Assembly: GCA_018398585.1 (NCBI GenBank)
Contig: JAGTTD010000008.1
Coordinates: forward strand, 6,026,501-6,090,500
Direction: 5' to 3'
DNA from: Simmondsia chinensis
Taxonomy: Eukaryota; Streptophyta; Magnoliopsida; Caryophyllales; Simmondsiaceae
Length of the DNA: 64,000 nucleotides
Shown piece after piece: positions 1 to 11,310 of the stretch (the stretch's first letter is position 1; each line of letters begins with the position of its first letter). A model generated the notes under the pieces. That model made no database searches, had not been told where the DNA came from, and saw only the letters and a list, made by a program, of their open reading frames with translations. The translations under genes were made by a program, and so were the position numbers.

Positions 1-690
1 GCTTAAAGTATTCCGCCTGCCTCAGAAGAGCTTATGGCTTAATGAATATTGTCCAGCTCGGAAAGGCTTACGGCCTAAAGGATTTCGTCGCCTCAGAAGG
101 GCTTATAGCTTAGAGAATTTTGCCTACCTTGGAAGGGCTTACAGCTCAAAGGAATGCGCCTACCTCAAAAGGGTTTATGGCTCAAAGGATTTCGCCCGCC
201 TCGGAAGGGCTTACGGCTCAAAGGATTTCGCCCGCCTCGGAAGGGCTTACGACTCAAAGGATTTCGCTCGCCCTGGAAGGGCTTACGGCTTAAAGTATTT
301 CTCCTACTTCGAAAGGGATTACGGCTTAAAGTATTTTGCCTACCTATAAAGGGCTTACGACTGAAATGATTTCGCTTGTCTTGAAAGGGCTGATGGCTTA
401 AGGTATTTCATTGACCTTGGAAGGGCTTACGGCTTAAAGGATTTCGCCTGCCTCAGCATGGCTTATGGTTGAAAGTATTTTGCTTGCCTCGGAAGGGCTT
501 ACAGCTTAAGAGATTTCACCTGCCTCGGAAGGGCTTATGGCTTAAATATTTCGCCTGCCTTGGAAGTACGGCTTAGAGAATTTTTCCTGCCTCTGAAGGG
601 CTTACTGCTTGAGGTGTTTCGCCTGCTCGGAGGGCCTTATGGCTAAAAGAATTTCCCCCGCCTTGGAGGGGCTTATGGCTTTAGTTTGAA
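1..690. repeat. 36-bp minisatellite, about 18 imperfect units
   Basis: A 36-bp unit containing GGAAGGGCTTACGGCTTAAA and a TTTCGCCTGCCTC-like segment repeats almost without interruption from the window edge to about 690. Several units keep one open frame, giving a 12-residue protein repeat around RKGLRLKGF, which is a by-product of the 36-bp (12-codon) period. The array lies just downstream of the minus-strand integrase, the 3' untranslated region of a Tat-type gypsy element, where this lineage is known to carry tandem repeats. The array continues past the left edge of the window. Confidence 0.9.
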
Positions 691-849
691 CCTTAACTTT
701 CCCATTTGAAAAGGAAAGAGAGAGTTCTTGCAAAAATATAGAGCGCATTCATATTCTTCTCATGATTTCATAAATTATATTTGCTTAAATTTAGATGTTC
801 CAAGTTCTAGGGATTGGGGTTCCATCTAACTGTTGTAAATGGGAGGCTC

Positions 850-1745
850 CATCTCTGGTTGCCCGGGAGACCCTATAGGGTCCTTCCCAATTAGCGGATA
901 GCTTGCCATGATGTTGACTTGAGGATTCTGTTCGTCTTAGCACCAACTCTTATTACTGAAAACTTCTCCTTTTTACCTTGGAATTAAAATATTTGGCCAT
1001 CCTTTGGTTTTAAGGGATCATTCTGATTAATGCGTTCTTGCGTGTCTCTTCTAGCTCATCTAGTAATGCCTTAATGCTCCCTCATTGTGTTCTTGGTTAT
1101 GATCTCATATTCAGAGGCCGGGCTCTCCTACTCCTACTGGCAGTACCGCTTCTGTCCAATACATAAGGTTATACAGGCTCTCTACTGTGGTGTTCGGTAT
1201 CGTCCTCCTGGAGGCCCACGATACACTGGGAAGTTCTTTTTCCCAGCTTCTTTTAGCTTGGTCTAGCCAGCGTTTTAATCCTAAGAGGATATGTTTCTTG
1301 GCAGATTCTGCTAGGCCGTTGCTTTGCGGGTCCGCTACCAAGGCATAATTTACTTTAATCCCCAGGTTTCCACAATAATCTCGGAATCTCTATGAGTTGA
1401 ATTGGGTACTATTATCAATAACCAAATTTTGTGGGATCCCGAGTCGAGTAATGATCCCTTTCCACAGGAAGTGTTGGACAACACGATCTGTAGTTTAGGC
1501 AACAAGTTCGGCCTCTATCCATTTATTGAAGTAATCTATGGCCATGATAATATACTTTCTTTGTCTGGTTGCCTTTGGGTATGGTCCCGAGATATCCAAC
1601 CCCCATTGTGCGAATGGGATTGGGTTGAGTATAGGTTGAAGCAAAGACACGGGCGCTTGGATTATAAAGGCGTGTTTCCAGCATGTTTTGCATTTTTGTA
1701 CAAGGTCCTGAGCGTTTTTTTTCATGGTGGGCCAGTAATATCAAG
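850..1745 (-). pseudogene. gypsy integrase, Tat type, with stops
   Basis: The zinc-binding end of integrase is partly visible (CKTCW near 1,690). The catalytic core follows: first Asp in WGLDISGP (about 1,600), second Asp in VIDNSTQF (about 1,415), Glu in NGLAESAKK (about 1,310). All three DDE residues are kept, although stops interrupt the frame after AELVA and within the core. The C-terminal part contains a GTEAV-PV-GEP-like stretch (about 1,140) and fades toward 850. It would have inserted the element's cDNA into the genome. It is not translatable as it stands. Confidence 0.85.
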
Positions 1746-3108
1746 ATTGTAAGGCCTTATTGGTTAATGCTCAGTTTCCGAGATGCTGCCCAAAAATACC
1801 TTCATGGATCTTGCATAAGACGTACTCCCCTTCTTCCTTGCCCACACAATTTAACAATGGGTGTACGAAATATATCTTATATAGGTTCTCATTGATCAAC
1901 ACGAACTAGGGCGGCTGTTTTCGAGTTGGTTTTTGCCTCTACAGGGTTATCGGGAAGGATTCCTTTTTTATAAATTCTACGAGGGGGCGTTGCCAATTGT
2001 AAGTGGTCCGTATTTGTGCGATCTCTTCCGGAGAAGAAGAAGAGGGGTCCCTGCATGAAGTCCGAATCTTTTCTATCGGGACGGCGAGATCCAAGCATTT
2101 TTCTTCTAGTTTCGTGCTATCTATTTAGCTCGAACTTGTCGGCTTTGGCATTTTCCGCTCACAGTACGAGGTGGATTCTATAGTGGGAAAGTGCTTTTAT
2201 TGCCTCCTTCACTATTTTCAAATATTCCATCATGATAGCGCTTCATGCCCCGTAAATCCCCTAGAGTTGTTTGATGACCAGTTGAGAGTCATTGAACACC
2301 TCGATCTACTGTACTTCTGCTTTCTGCAATATCCTAAGTCCATGGAAGAGTGCCTCGTATTCAGCCTGGTTATTGCTAGTTTTGAACTTAAACCTTATGG
2401 CGTATGGGAAATGCTGGCCCTCAGGTGAGATGAGTAGGATTCCTGCTCCACTTCCTTGATTGTTGTAGGATTTATCGACATATAATTTCCATGATTTTTC
2501 CAAGATGTCAACCGGTTGCGAGCTTAGCACTGCGTCGTTAGTGAACAAGCATTCCGCTAAGAAGTCGGCCAGTGCTTGCGCCTTGATTACTACTCATGAT
2601 TCAAATTGGGTATCATAATCGGACAGTTCGACTGCCCAGGCCAACATTCTCCCTGAACACTCTAAGCATTGGAGCAATTTCTAGAGGGGCTGGTCAGTTC
2701 GTATTCGGATATAATGTGCTTGGAAGTAGGGATAGAGTTTTCAGGAAGCCATGATGACAGCATATGCAAGCTTTTCAATGTGGGGATATTGTCTCTCGGC
2801 GTTTCATTTTATATGACTTACGAGGTAGATTGGAATCTGGGTGTACTCTTTCTCGGATATTTGCATGGCGCTTATTGTGTTGTCTGATGCCAAGGTGTAG
2901 AGGATTAATTCTTCTCCCGTAATAGGCTTAGATATGGTAGGGAGTTTTGCTAGGTGTTCTTTGAGTTCTTGGGAGGCTTGCAATTTGTCCCCTTCGAAAC
3001 TCTCTCTCCTGCATAAAATTTTGAAGAAAGGAAGGAATTGATCGACTAATCGATTGATGAACCTATTAAGTGCAGTTAAGCAGCCTGTCAGCTTTGGGAT
3101 ATCCTATT
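1746..3108 (-). pseudogene. gypsy RNase H and RT thumb/connection, broken
   Basis: Near 3,100 the minus strand reads PKLTGCLTALNRFI and FLPFFKIL, the conserved join between RT and RNase H in gypsy elements. RNase H is clear at 2,548-2,300: Asp in LYVDKSYN, Glu in NNQAEYEAL, and after a stop a third Asp in FNDSQLV. Between 2,300 and 1,746 only linker sequence toward integrase is seen. Frameshifts and stops are frequent. In front of 3,108 the RT homology ends abruptly and AT-rich sequence begins, which marks the insertion junction. Confidence 0.8.
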
Positions 3109-4220
3109 TTCCTATGACAATGACCAATAGAGAAATTAAACAACAACATAAGCTCGATCTCAATTTTTTAGCATAAATGCAAATTATTACAATAAAACAT
3201 TGTCATAGAGCTTATATACAACATCGCAAGGATTTCCGTAGTAAATAGAGAACATGACTTTCTATTGGAGTATATTATGACACTAAAACATTCATATTTA
3301 CATAATGTAATAGAAAGTTCAACTCCTATATCTGAATTTGGAAAGGAGTATGTCATGATTTCCTCTACATCTCTTAACTTATAAGCATCATGTACTAACT
3401 CATGCAAATTCATATGCATTCTAGAGCTATTCATTGGTAAACAATTGTAAGAATGTGAGCTCTCAATTAATATGGTTATTAACTCATAAGCATCAATAAT
3501 GTCAATGTATATTTCCCTCAAATGCAGTTGTCTCCTAAGAAATGTTCACCAAACTGCAGTATTATCACATGAAAAATGAATTCATTATACTTTATAAATA
3601 CATTGAAAACATTAAACATACACACAAACAATTGAACTATATGTATATATATATATATCAGTATCCACATCAAAAACTAGTTATGTATAGACGGTTTCTA
3701 GTATTTTCTAGTTATAAAGGATGAGTCTTTCAAAAGTAAACTCCCACATGGTCTAGTAGACACAAACATATATCAAAATCTTTATTTGCAAACCCTATTT
3801 AGCTTCCAATGCATCAAACATATGAAGAAAAAGGTTTTTTAATCTATCAAAATCCACCAAACTATATAACAATTTGCTTGGGTGCCTATATTCACGAACT
3901 TGCAAAATACATTTTCCAAAACAATGGCTTCTTAAACAGGGAATGAACACAACCAACATGTCACTAGGTTTCTCCTTGGCATCAAATTAAACACAAGTAC
4001 CACATAACTACCTTGAGTACATCTATTTCATTATAACCATTTACAGTACATTTCAAAGTTACCTAAATTTAAGTCCAACGGAGAAAATATTTCTAAGAAG
4101 TAACAATAATCAATATGATTCACTCAATTATATCATAGAAAGAATAAAAACACCAAATAAATGATCCACTCAATATGATTCACTCAATTATATATCAAAA
4201 ATACTAGTTAGTACACTTAC

Positions 4221-4296
4221 TTGCTAATGTTAATCCATGAACATCACTAGGAGCTTCAAAAAGTGGTGGAAGGCTTGTAAAACCTGTCAACAAGAC
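4221..4296 (-). other. possible 76-bp internal exon of an unknown gene
   Basis: On the minus strand a strong acceptor (TTATCTTGTAG) precedes 76 bp, and a consensus donor (GTAAGT) follows. The enclosed frame is open and reads in part TGFTSLPPLFEAPSDVHGL, a composition unlike the surrounding AT-rich noise. I cannot name the protein. It could be an exon captured by a CACTA element or chance. Support is one exon only. A 26-bp segment with splice-like flanks near 5,000-5,030 might be another. Confidence 0.25.
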
Positions 4297-5689
4297 CTAC
4301 AAGATAATTAATTCAAGATGAATAATAAGAAAGAAGAGCATACACTAAAATCAGAATAACTGCAACAAGAAACCTCAGCACTTATTTAAAAAAACAAGTT
4401 CTTTGGAAGCAAAGGAATAAAGCACAACTGATCGCTAAAATATGCAAAATTATACTTTATGCAACAATGGTTCATCAAAAAGATTTTGAAGCAGGAAATC
4501 AAATTCACTAGAAGCAAATGCCCAATACATATGTGCCTTAGTGTCTAAGAATCGTTTAGTGGACATAAGAATTATAACCATGGAATCAAATGCCAATTAT
4601 ACTTGCACTAAACTAAGTCTCAGAAACTTTCAATGCCATGTCAAAGAACATAGGCAAATCATTTCTTGTATAACAAAATGAAAGCAAGATATGATGGAAA
4701 GTTAGAAGTAGGTATTTAGGGTATAATTTCAAAACTCTAGAGACTAAAACATATATTGAAGAGCCCATGGATGTTTCACATTTTAACGTACTTGTTGATA
4801 AAAGAACAAGAGATAACATATAAAGAGTAGATTACTTGCACAACCCTATTGAACTTTGTTAATTTAACCCTGTATCGCAAAAAAAAATCATACACACTAT
4901 ACTCATAAACTTTCATAATGACAAGAAACTTATAAAGAACATAGAAAGTTGCTATGCCAATAAACCAATCAATAAGTATTTGATGAACTGTAAAAAGGCT
5001 TACCTTACAGCACTGATTTGAAGGCCTAACTAAAATAATAGAATACTAATCCAAGGTATTTCACAACATTTCAACTAATTCTAAAAAATAATAAACAAAG
5101 AAAAGTGATTAGATATGCCAAAATGATATGCTCAACATGATATTCCAATACCAATTACCAAAACAGAACTTTTTAGCTAAATTTTTACATTTGAGCTCGA
5201 AGTCATATGTTATGAAACTATCAACTATGAAATCAGAAACTAAGGCCTCAAATTTTTCTCAACCGCTTGATAACATCCCAGTTTAACTTTAGAGCATTAA
5301 ATTTTTCAAAAATCTTAACCTAGTGGTTGACAGTCTGATCTGGAATTGTTCTACAAATACATTATCAGAATAGAATTTAACCCGTGAAGTTCAATTCAAA
5401 GTTCATATAAGTTGGAACATTACTCCAGAAATTATGAAATTCACAACCAACCAAGCAAGGTTCTAGCTTAACTAACTAGATTGTATATCATAAACTTAAC
5501 ATACTGCCACAAAGGTCAAGTATATTCAATTCAAACAACTGAAATCCATAACTCAAATTTACAACCAATAGATATAAGCTTATCACAAAAGGAGAAAAAA
5601 GCAACCTTGAGAGGTCAACACCAATGCTGGTTTTATACTTTGGGAGCTATTTTAACTTAAATTAACAAAAATAAAGAGTAACCCAAGAA

Positions 5690-6640
5690 TAATTTCCTGC
5701 ATCTCTACCTAAAGGTTCTATAGCAACATCGTTACTTACAACATTAACATCATTACTTTAACAACCTCCCGCCACAAAACTTCCCAACAAATAGTAACGA
5801 TAATAAAAATTTCTACAATGTCTCATACAACAAGTATAAGAGTTGAAACACAATATAAAACCAATTTTACACTCAAATATGAAATGTTAAATCAAATTAA
5901 TGAGTACAAACCTGAAATATGTACAAAAAATAGACTAAAATCAGAAATAATAGAAGTATCACCACAATCCAAACCTGAGAGTTGATAAAACCTCCTCAAT
6001 ATCCAAACCCAACAACCTTCTACCACAAAACTACCTAACAACTAACAACAACAAACACAATATAAAACCAATTTTATACTAAAATATGAAAGTTTTAAAC
6101 CAAAGTAACGAGTACAAACCTAAAATATGTATAAAAAATAGACTAAAATCAGAAAAATCAAAAATATTACAACAATCCAAATCTGAGAGCTGATAAAACC
6201 TCCTCAATATCTAAACCCAACAACCTTCTACCACAAAACTACGCAACAACTAGCAACTACAACAAAAATTTCAGCAATATCTCATACTACAAGTATAAAA
6301 GTTGAAGCACAATATAAAACTAATTTTACACTAAAATATGAAAGTTGTAAACAAAAGTAGTGAGTATAAACCTAAAATATGTATAAAAAATAGATAAAGA
6401 TCAGAAAAATTAGAAGTACTACCACAATCCAAACCTAAGAATTGATCAAACCTCCTCAATATCCAAACCCGATAACCTCCCGCCACAAAACTACTCAAAA
6501 ACTAGCAATAACCAACATAAATTTCATCAAAATTTATCTCTAATATAACAAGTTGTAAGGGTTGAAACATAATACACAATAAATTATAAAAGTTGTAAAC
6601 AAAAATATTAAGTACAAACCTGAAATATGCACCAAAAATA
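5690..6640. repeat. tandem array, 210-250-bp units, about four copies
   Basis: The phrase GAGTACAAACCTGAAATATG recurs with small changes at 5,902, 6,110, 6,362 and about 6,610, giving spacings near 209, 252 and 248 bp. Shared companions are AACCTCCTCAATATCCAAACCC, the AACAACCTTCTACCACAAAACTAC stretch, and a CAATATAAAACCAATTTTA stretch. Copies differ by point changes and by a deletion in the shorter unit, so the array is old. It ends directly at the GC-rich island. Confidence 0.85.
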
Positions 6641-6649
6641 AGCTGTTAT

Positions 6650-6800
6650 GGAATGAGGGGCGGCGAGCGACTGTCCGGTGCCGGTGCGGTCGCTGGCCAG
6701 AGGAGCAGCGGGGGGCAGGGCGACGCGGGCAGGGGCTGGGCGGGGGCTGTGCGGGCGTGGGGTTTGAGTGAGAATGAGAGTTAGGGTTTTCTTTGCGGGG
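6650..6800 (-). other. GC-rich island, possible captured 5' exon or promoter
   Basis: About 140 bp of very GC-rich sequence sits in an otherwise AT-rich region. On the minus strand it begins with AAAACCCTAACTCTCATTCTC, which looks like a plant 5' leader, and continues into C/G-rich sequence that would encode Pro, Arg and Ser without a clear ATG. The sharp change in base composition suggests a captured first exon or a retained promoter region. No gene is identified. Confidence 0.3.
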
Positions 6801-6874
6801 ATGGGTATTTGTTTAAAAATTTAGTAATTTTAATTAGGATATAAATATTAATTTTAGATAAAAATTATAAGTAT

Positions 6875-7015
6875 CAGGGGGAAAAATAAAATTTAAGGGG
6901 GAAAATGAAATTTAAGAGGGAAAATGAAAGTTTGGGAGAAAAAGTAAAAAATTAAGGAGGGAAATAAAAATTGAGGGGGAAAATAAAAATTGAGGGGAAA
7001 AATAAAAATTGAGTA
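6875..7015. repeat. purine-rich short tandem repeat
   Basis: Units of about 15-25 bp built from AAAATAAAAATTGAGGGG variants repeat with one strand almost all purine. They could form non-B DNA. No coding content. Confidence 0.6.
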
Positions 7016-8500
7016 AAAATTTAAGTACTATTTTTTTAGATTTAAAACTAATAATTTTATTTGTTGGTAATTATTCTTTTAATATTATTAATACTAGTAA
7101 TAAATTTGTATGTTGGTAAATATTTCTATTAAAACTGGCTTAATAATAATAATTTATTTGTTGATAATATAATTTTATCTATTGATGGCAACTACTTCAC
7201 AATACTAAATTGGTCAAATTGAGTTAATTAATTGATTTGTAATGTATTAAATTTAATCTTATATAATTGTGTGCTTATAGTCATGATAAGGTCTCCAAAT
7301 TATTAGCATTCATCTATGAGCTTAAAGTCTGTACCATAACATAAATCATGATGTGTCGTCAAGTTTGAGGATGTATAAACTCTGAACACAATCTTTTATA
7401 TAAATCAATATTTAATTATGACCGATGAAGAAATTCGTTAGTACTATTGAGATAATCCGTGCTACTCCAATGGTGATATAATAGGTTATATTTTTAGACT
7501 AGTTTATGCTCGAACTTAAGTATTAATTCATGTCTAATATTAAATTAGGAGCAACAAACGAATTAAGCAGTGCTAATAAAATAACATATGCTACACCTAG
7601 GTTAAATTTAGAGGAGAATAAAAATTGAGTAAAAAAATTAAGTATTCTTTTTTAAAGTTTTAATAACTTTATTTGTTGGTGATTGTTCTAATAATATTGT
7701 AAAAATAACATTAGTAACAAATTTATACGTTGGTCAACGTCTTTATTACAATTGGCTTAATACTATCAATTTATTTATCGGTAATATGATTTTACCTGTT
7801 GATAATAGCTACTTGATATATAAACTAACGGATTTGCTTATTGGTAATGATTCTGTTAATAATACAAAGATAATATTATCAACACATCTGTTTTTTGGTA
7901 ATGACCTTATCATTTCATTTAAAAAATAAAAAATTTTGATATTTTAGTTCCACTTAAAATTAAAACATTCTTGATAATTAATTTGAAACAACTTACAGTG
8001 CTAGCACAATTTTTTTATAAAAAAATTTGTTTCTTACAAAATTAAAAGAAAAATTTTGATTAATTATGTTCATTTAGAGTTAATTTATGCTAAATTATTG
8101 ATAAAATCGCCAATCTTTTGACTTCAAGTTGAATTAATTGACTTGTAGTGCATTAAATTACATCTTACATGATTGTGTGCTTGTAGCCTATACCATAATA
8201 TAACTAGTTTTTCATACATCCTCAAGGTTGAGGTCATACATAACATTGAACACAATCTTTTGTATAAATTAATACTTCATTATAAGTGATAAAGGAATTT
8301 GTTAGTTCTATGGAGATAATCAATTCTACACCTAGGGTAATACAGTGGGTTATGCTCTTAAACTAGTTCCTTATCCCAAGCCCTAATTTAAGTATTAATT
8401 CAAGTCTAATATTAAATTAGGAGCAAAAAAGGAATTAGTGCTAATGAGATAACTTATGCTACATCTAAGATGATATAATGTCCTTAGACTAGTTTATTGC
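7015..8500. repeat. diverged duplication, units of about 600-900 bp
   Basis: Three landmarks occur twice in the same order and orientation: TTTATTTGTTGGT plus a TAATATTAT-rich stretch (near 7,055 and 7,670), ATTGTGTGCTTATAG (near 7,267 and 8,172), and TCTAATATTAAATTAGGAGC (near 7,532 and 8,403). Offsets vary from about 620 to 910 bp, so the two copies have gained or lost DNA. It may be the subterminal part of a CACTA-like element duplicated in tandem. Confidence 0.6.
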
Positions 8501-8984
8501 CCTCAGCCTTAACTAGTTTAAATATAATCTACGCTTAGCACTTATAGCCTAAACCTCCTAAATCATTGTTATAATAGAGCATAATGACAATATATGAGTA
8601 AAGTTATCCTGAATTCATTCCTTGAATTAACGTTTATTTAATTTGACTACCTTTTTTACTACTTTACTTGCTTTAGTTTAGTTAACCACTCAATTCATCG
8701 ACAAAAACCCAAAATTTCAACCAGTCATTAATCACTAGATTCAATTTAAAATTGATTCCCTATGGATAGGACTCATATACCCAATAAAGTTACAACGATC
8801 TTGTACGCATACAAGTACACGGTTTTAAAATACATTTTAAAATCACATCAATAGGCAAAGTACAAGACCTTTGTATGTAAATAACCCTAACTTAAATTTT
8901 ACTCCCAAGGACCAAATTGACACAACTTTAATTATATATGGACTAATTTAACATAATTAAGTATTAAATAAATTAATTGGATGT
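8501..8984. other. AT-rich spacer, nothing recognised
   Basis: No open frame, repeat structure or terminus is visible here. It runs into the CACTA subterminal region on its right. Confidence 0.6.
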
Positions 8985-9418
8985 GGTTGGAAAAACAGTT
9001 GGAAATTTCCAATCGATTTTCAACCGAAATCAACATATTTAATTTAATTTATTTTAATTTTAAAAAATAAAATAAACCGTTGAAAATCGGTCGGAACTTT
9101 CCGACAGCTTTAGATGCGGTCGGAGATTTGGGACCGCAACATTATCGGTTGGAAATTTTCCACCGATTTTGCGATGGAATTTAATTTAATTTTTTTACTT
9201 TTTTTTTCAAAATTTAGCGGTCGGAAAGCGGTCGGATATTTCCGGCCGAAAACATGATGGTCTGAGATCGGTCGGACATTTCCAACCGATTTCTGACCTA
9301 TTTATATATGGTCATAAATGTCCGACCGAAGCAACTTCGGTCGGAAAAGCGGTTGGATTTTTTCGATTGAAATTGATTCGGCCGAAAAAAGGTTGGAAAT
9401 TACAGTTTTTCTTGTAGT
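8985..9418 (+). mobile_element. CACTA transposon right end (CGGTCGGAAA subterminal repeats)
   Basis: The segment ends with TTTTTCTTGTAGTG at 9,405-9,418, the right terminal inverted repeat of plant CACTA (En/Spm) elements. Inside it a TCGGTCGGAAATTTCC-type motif recurs many times in both orientations, the expected subterminal transposase-binding repeats. No matching CACTACAAGAAA left end and no TNP2-type transposase are visible, so this is a solo or truncated end. Confidence 0.75.
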
Positions 9419-9879
9419 GGGATACGTAAGTAAAATTTATAATTAGGTACTAAGTAAAGTATAAATATAAAAATAAAATAAGTAAATAAAATTAAAGAAT
9501 GGAGAGACAATGAAAGTGAAGAAGGAAAATAAAAAATTTTTGAAAACATTATTATTATTGTTATTTAAATATAAATTATTTAAAATACATCTTCAATTAC
9601 AATTTATTACTAGTATGAGGTTTAGTGTACTAATTTTTGAGTTCATAAATTTTGTAAAATAATATTTTAATACAGCAAGTTATGTATATTTTATAAAATC
9701 ATCTAAATGACGGTAAGAAAGAATAAAAATGGGACTTACTTACACCAATACAGATCATCATTTAAACTATTTTTTAATTATGTTTTTAACTAAAAAATTA
9801 TTTCACAAAAGGCACTATAAAATTGATATATCAAACTTTAAGACATTAATATCTAAATTACTCTAATAAAATTTTTTAT
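9419..9879. other. AT-rich spacer between two CACTA ends
   Basis: No coding potential. It lies between the terminus at 9,418 and the next subterminal repeat block, and is probably the interior of the outer CACTA element. Confidence 0.5.
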
Positions 9880-10388
9880 AATTACTAATTTTTTCAAAAT
9901 TTTGTATATTGATAAATACATCTATTGGTACTAATTTAGTCAATACCAATAAAATTTATTTTATTTGGTGATGATCTAGTTAATACCAACAAAATTTATT
10001 TTTGTAGACATTGTGCTAGTCAATACCAACAATATTTATTTCTGCTGGCATTAAGCTAGTCAATACCAACAGCACTTATTTCTATTGGCATTGAGCTGGT
10101 TAATACCAACAGTACTTATTTCTATTGGCATTGAGCTGGTCAATAGCAACAGAATTTGTTTCTGTTGGTATTGAGCTAGCCAATACTAACAAAAAATCTA
10201 TTATGTTGGGATTGACTACACCAATACCAACAGAAATTTACTTTTGTTGGGACTAGGTCTTTATTATTTTCACTTCCTACTCCTTCCGAGTCATTACCAA
10301 CAGTAACATTTTGCTGTTGGTAATGTACAACCATTACCAACAGAACCTGAAATAATACTGTTGGTAAAAGTCACTTTTTTTGTAGTGA
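9880..10388 (+). mobile_element. CACTA transposon right end (TACCAACAG subterminal repeats)
   Basis: The motif TACCAACAGAA and its complement TTCTGTTGGTA recur roughly every 20-40 bp from about 9,900, and the block ends in TTTTTTTGTAGTG at 10,388. The next bases are AAG and then gypsy RT coding sequence, so this terminus marks the right edge of the insertion into the gypsy element. The subterminal repeat is different from that of the end at 9,418, so two CACTA families are present. The left end was not found. Confidence 0.75.
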
Positions 10389-10625
10389 AGCTTTGTTTAG
10401 GTCAGTGAAGTCGACGCACATTCACCAACTGCCATTTTGCTTTTTTTACCAGAACCACATTCGCCAACCATTTAGGGTATAAGATTTCTCGTATGAAATT
10501 CACTTTTAGTAATTTTCAAACATCTTTGCTTATGGCCTGATTACACTATGCACAAAAGTTGCTTTTTTTCTATTTTACTAGTTTTTCGTCTGGGTTGGAC
10601 GTTCAGGTGGTGGCAAATGATTTCT
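10389..10625 (-). pseudogene. gypsy RT, N-terminal fragment
   Basis: The minus strand reads NFIREILYPKWLANVVLVKK and, after a one-base shift, CVDFTDLNKA, the start of a Tat-type gypsy RT. The frame stops where the CACTA terminus begins. The next RT section, with the catalytic YVDD, is absent from both sides of the insertion. Confidence 0.8.
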
Positions 10626-10699
10626 CTATCTACTCCCAGCATTTCGTTCACCGAGTGCGCAAATACTTCCCGGTATTACTGGAGCACCTGTAAGATTTG

Positions 10700-11310
10700 A
10701 TTTTGTGCATCGGGAATTAGTTGTGCTCTGATTCAGACCGACCACCTGGGCTCAAGTTCGACTACTACAGTGTCTTTGGGATCCTCCTTTCTTTCCTCCT
10801 TGAATTCTACTTTTGTCGCATTTTGGGCATCCTAGGTGTAACAATAGCTGTAGGCCATTCGCTAACACCCTCTGATAGTCAGAACATTTCCTTCATTCGT
10901 TTCAAATTTCACGACTAGGTGGTAGGTTGATGCCACCGCTTTTCATGAATTCAATACATGTCGTCCCAGAATGGCATTGAATGTTAAGTACGCCGCAACC
11001 ACTTGGAATTCGGCTCTGAGCTCATGTCCTTGTTTTTCGTCTTTCAAGAGGACATTAAGGCTTATAGTTTCTAGTGGGCTAACAAATCCTTCGGAGAAAC
11101 CAGCAAGGGTCCCCGTTGTAGGGATTAGCTTTTGGTGCAAAATTCCCATTTTCTAGAAACAATGGAGGAAACGGATGTTGACTAAGCTTTCTTAATGCAC
11201 CAGGACTAATGACCATGGGATGCTCAAGTGGGGTCCTGACATTCTTGAGGTCATCATGCGTTAAGGTCAGGGGATGACATCTTCTGATCTTGCTCTCGGC
11301 CCTCACCGAG
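10700..11310 (-). pseudogene. gypsy aspartic protease region, decayed
   Basis: At 11,149-10,943 the frame gives GTLAGFSEGFVSPLETISLNV and then YLTFNAILGRHVLNS, matching the flap and C-terminal (Y-AILGR) part of plant gypsy proteases. The catalytic DTG-like segment should lie upstream near 11,300 but is not clear. Sequence between 10,625 and 10,940 is the linker from protease to RT and is full of stops. Confidence 0.65.

Larger units (their letters stand above)
3109..8984. other. AT-rich block inserted in the gypsy RT, no gene assigned
   Basis: This block separates the two halves of the gypsy polyprotein. It has no long open frame and no recognisable transposase. Inside are a candidate short exon, a 210-250-bp tandem array, a GC-rich island, purine-rich short repeats and a diverged duplication, all listed separately. 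Because the right side ends in CACTA-type termini, the block may be the body of one or two CACTA elements whose left ends were lost with part of RT. A stretch at 3,168-3,521 stays open on the minus strand for 117 codons, but I do not recognise it. Confidence 0.5.

Noticed and set aside
1..690. Regular repeats that resemble a CRISPR array
   Set aside because: Units are contiguous 36-mers without unique spacers, in a plant retrotransposon. It is a minisatellite.
3168..3521. 117-codon minus-strand open frame
   Set aside because: It is AT-rich and matches no domain I know. It was left as unassigned within the CACTA-type block.
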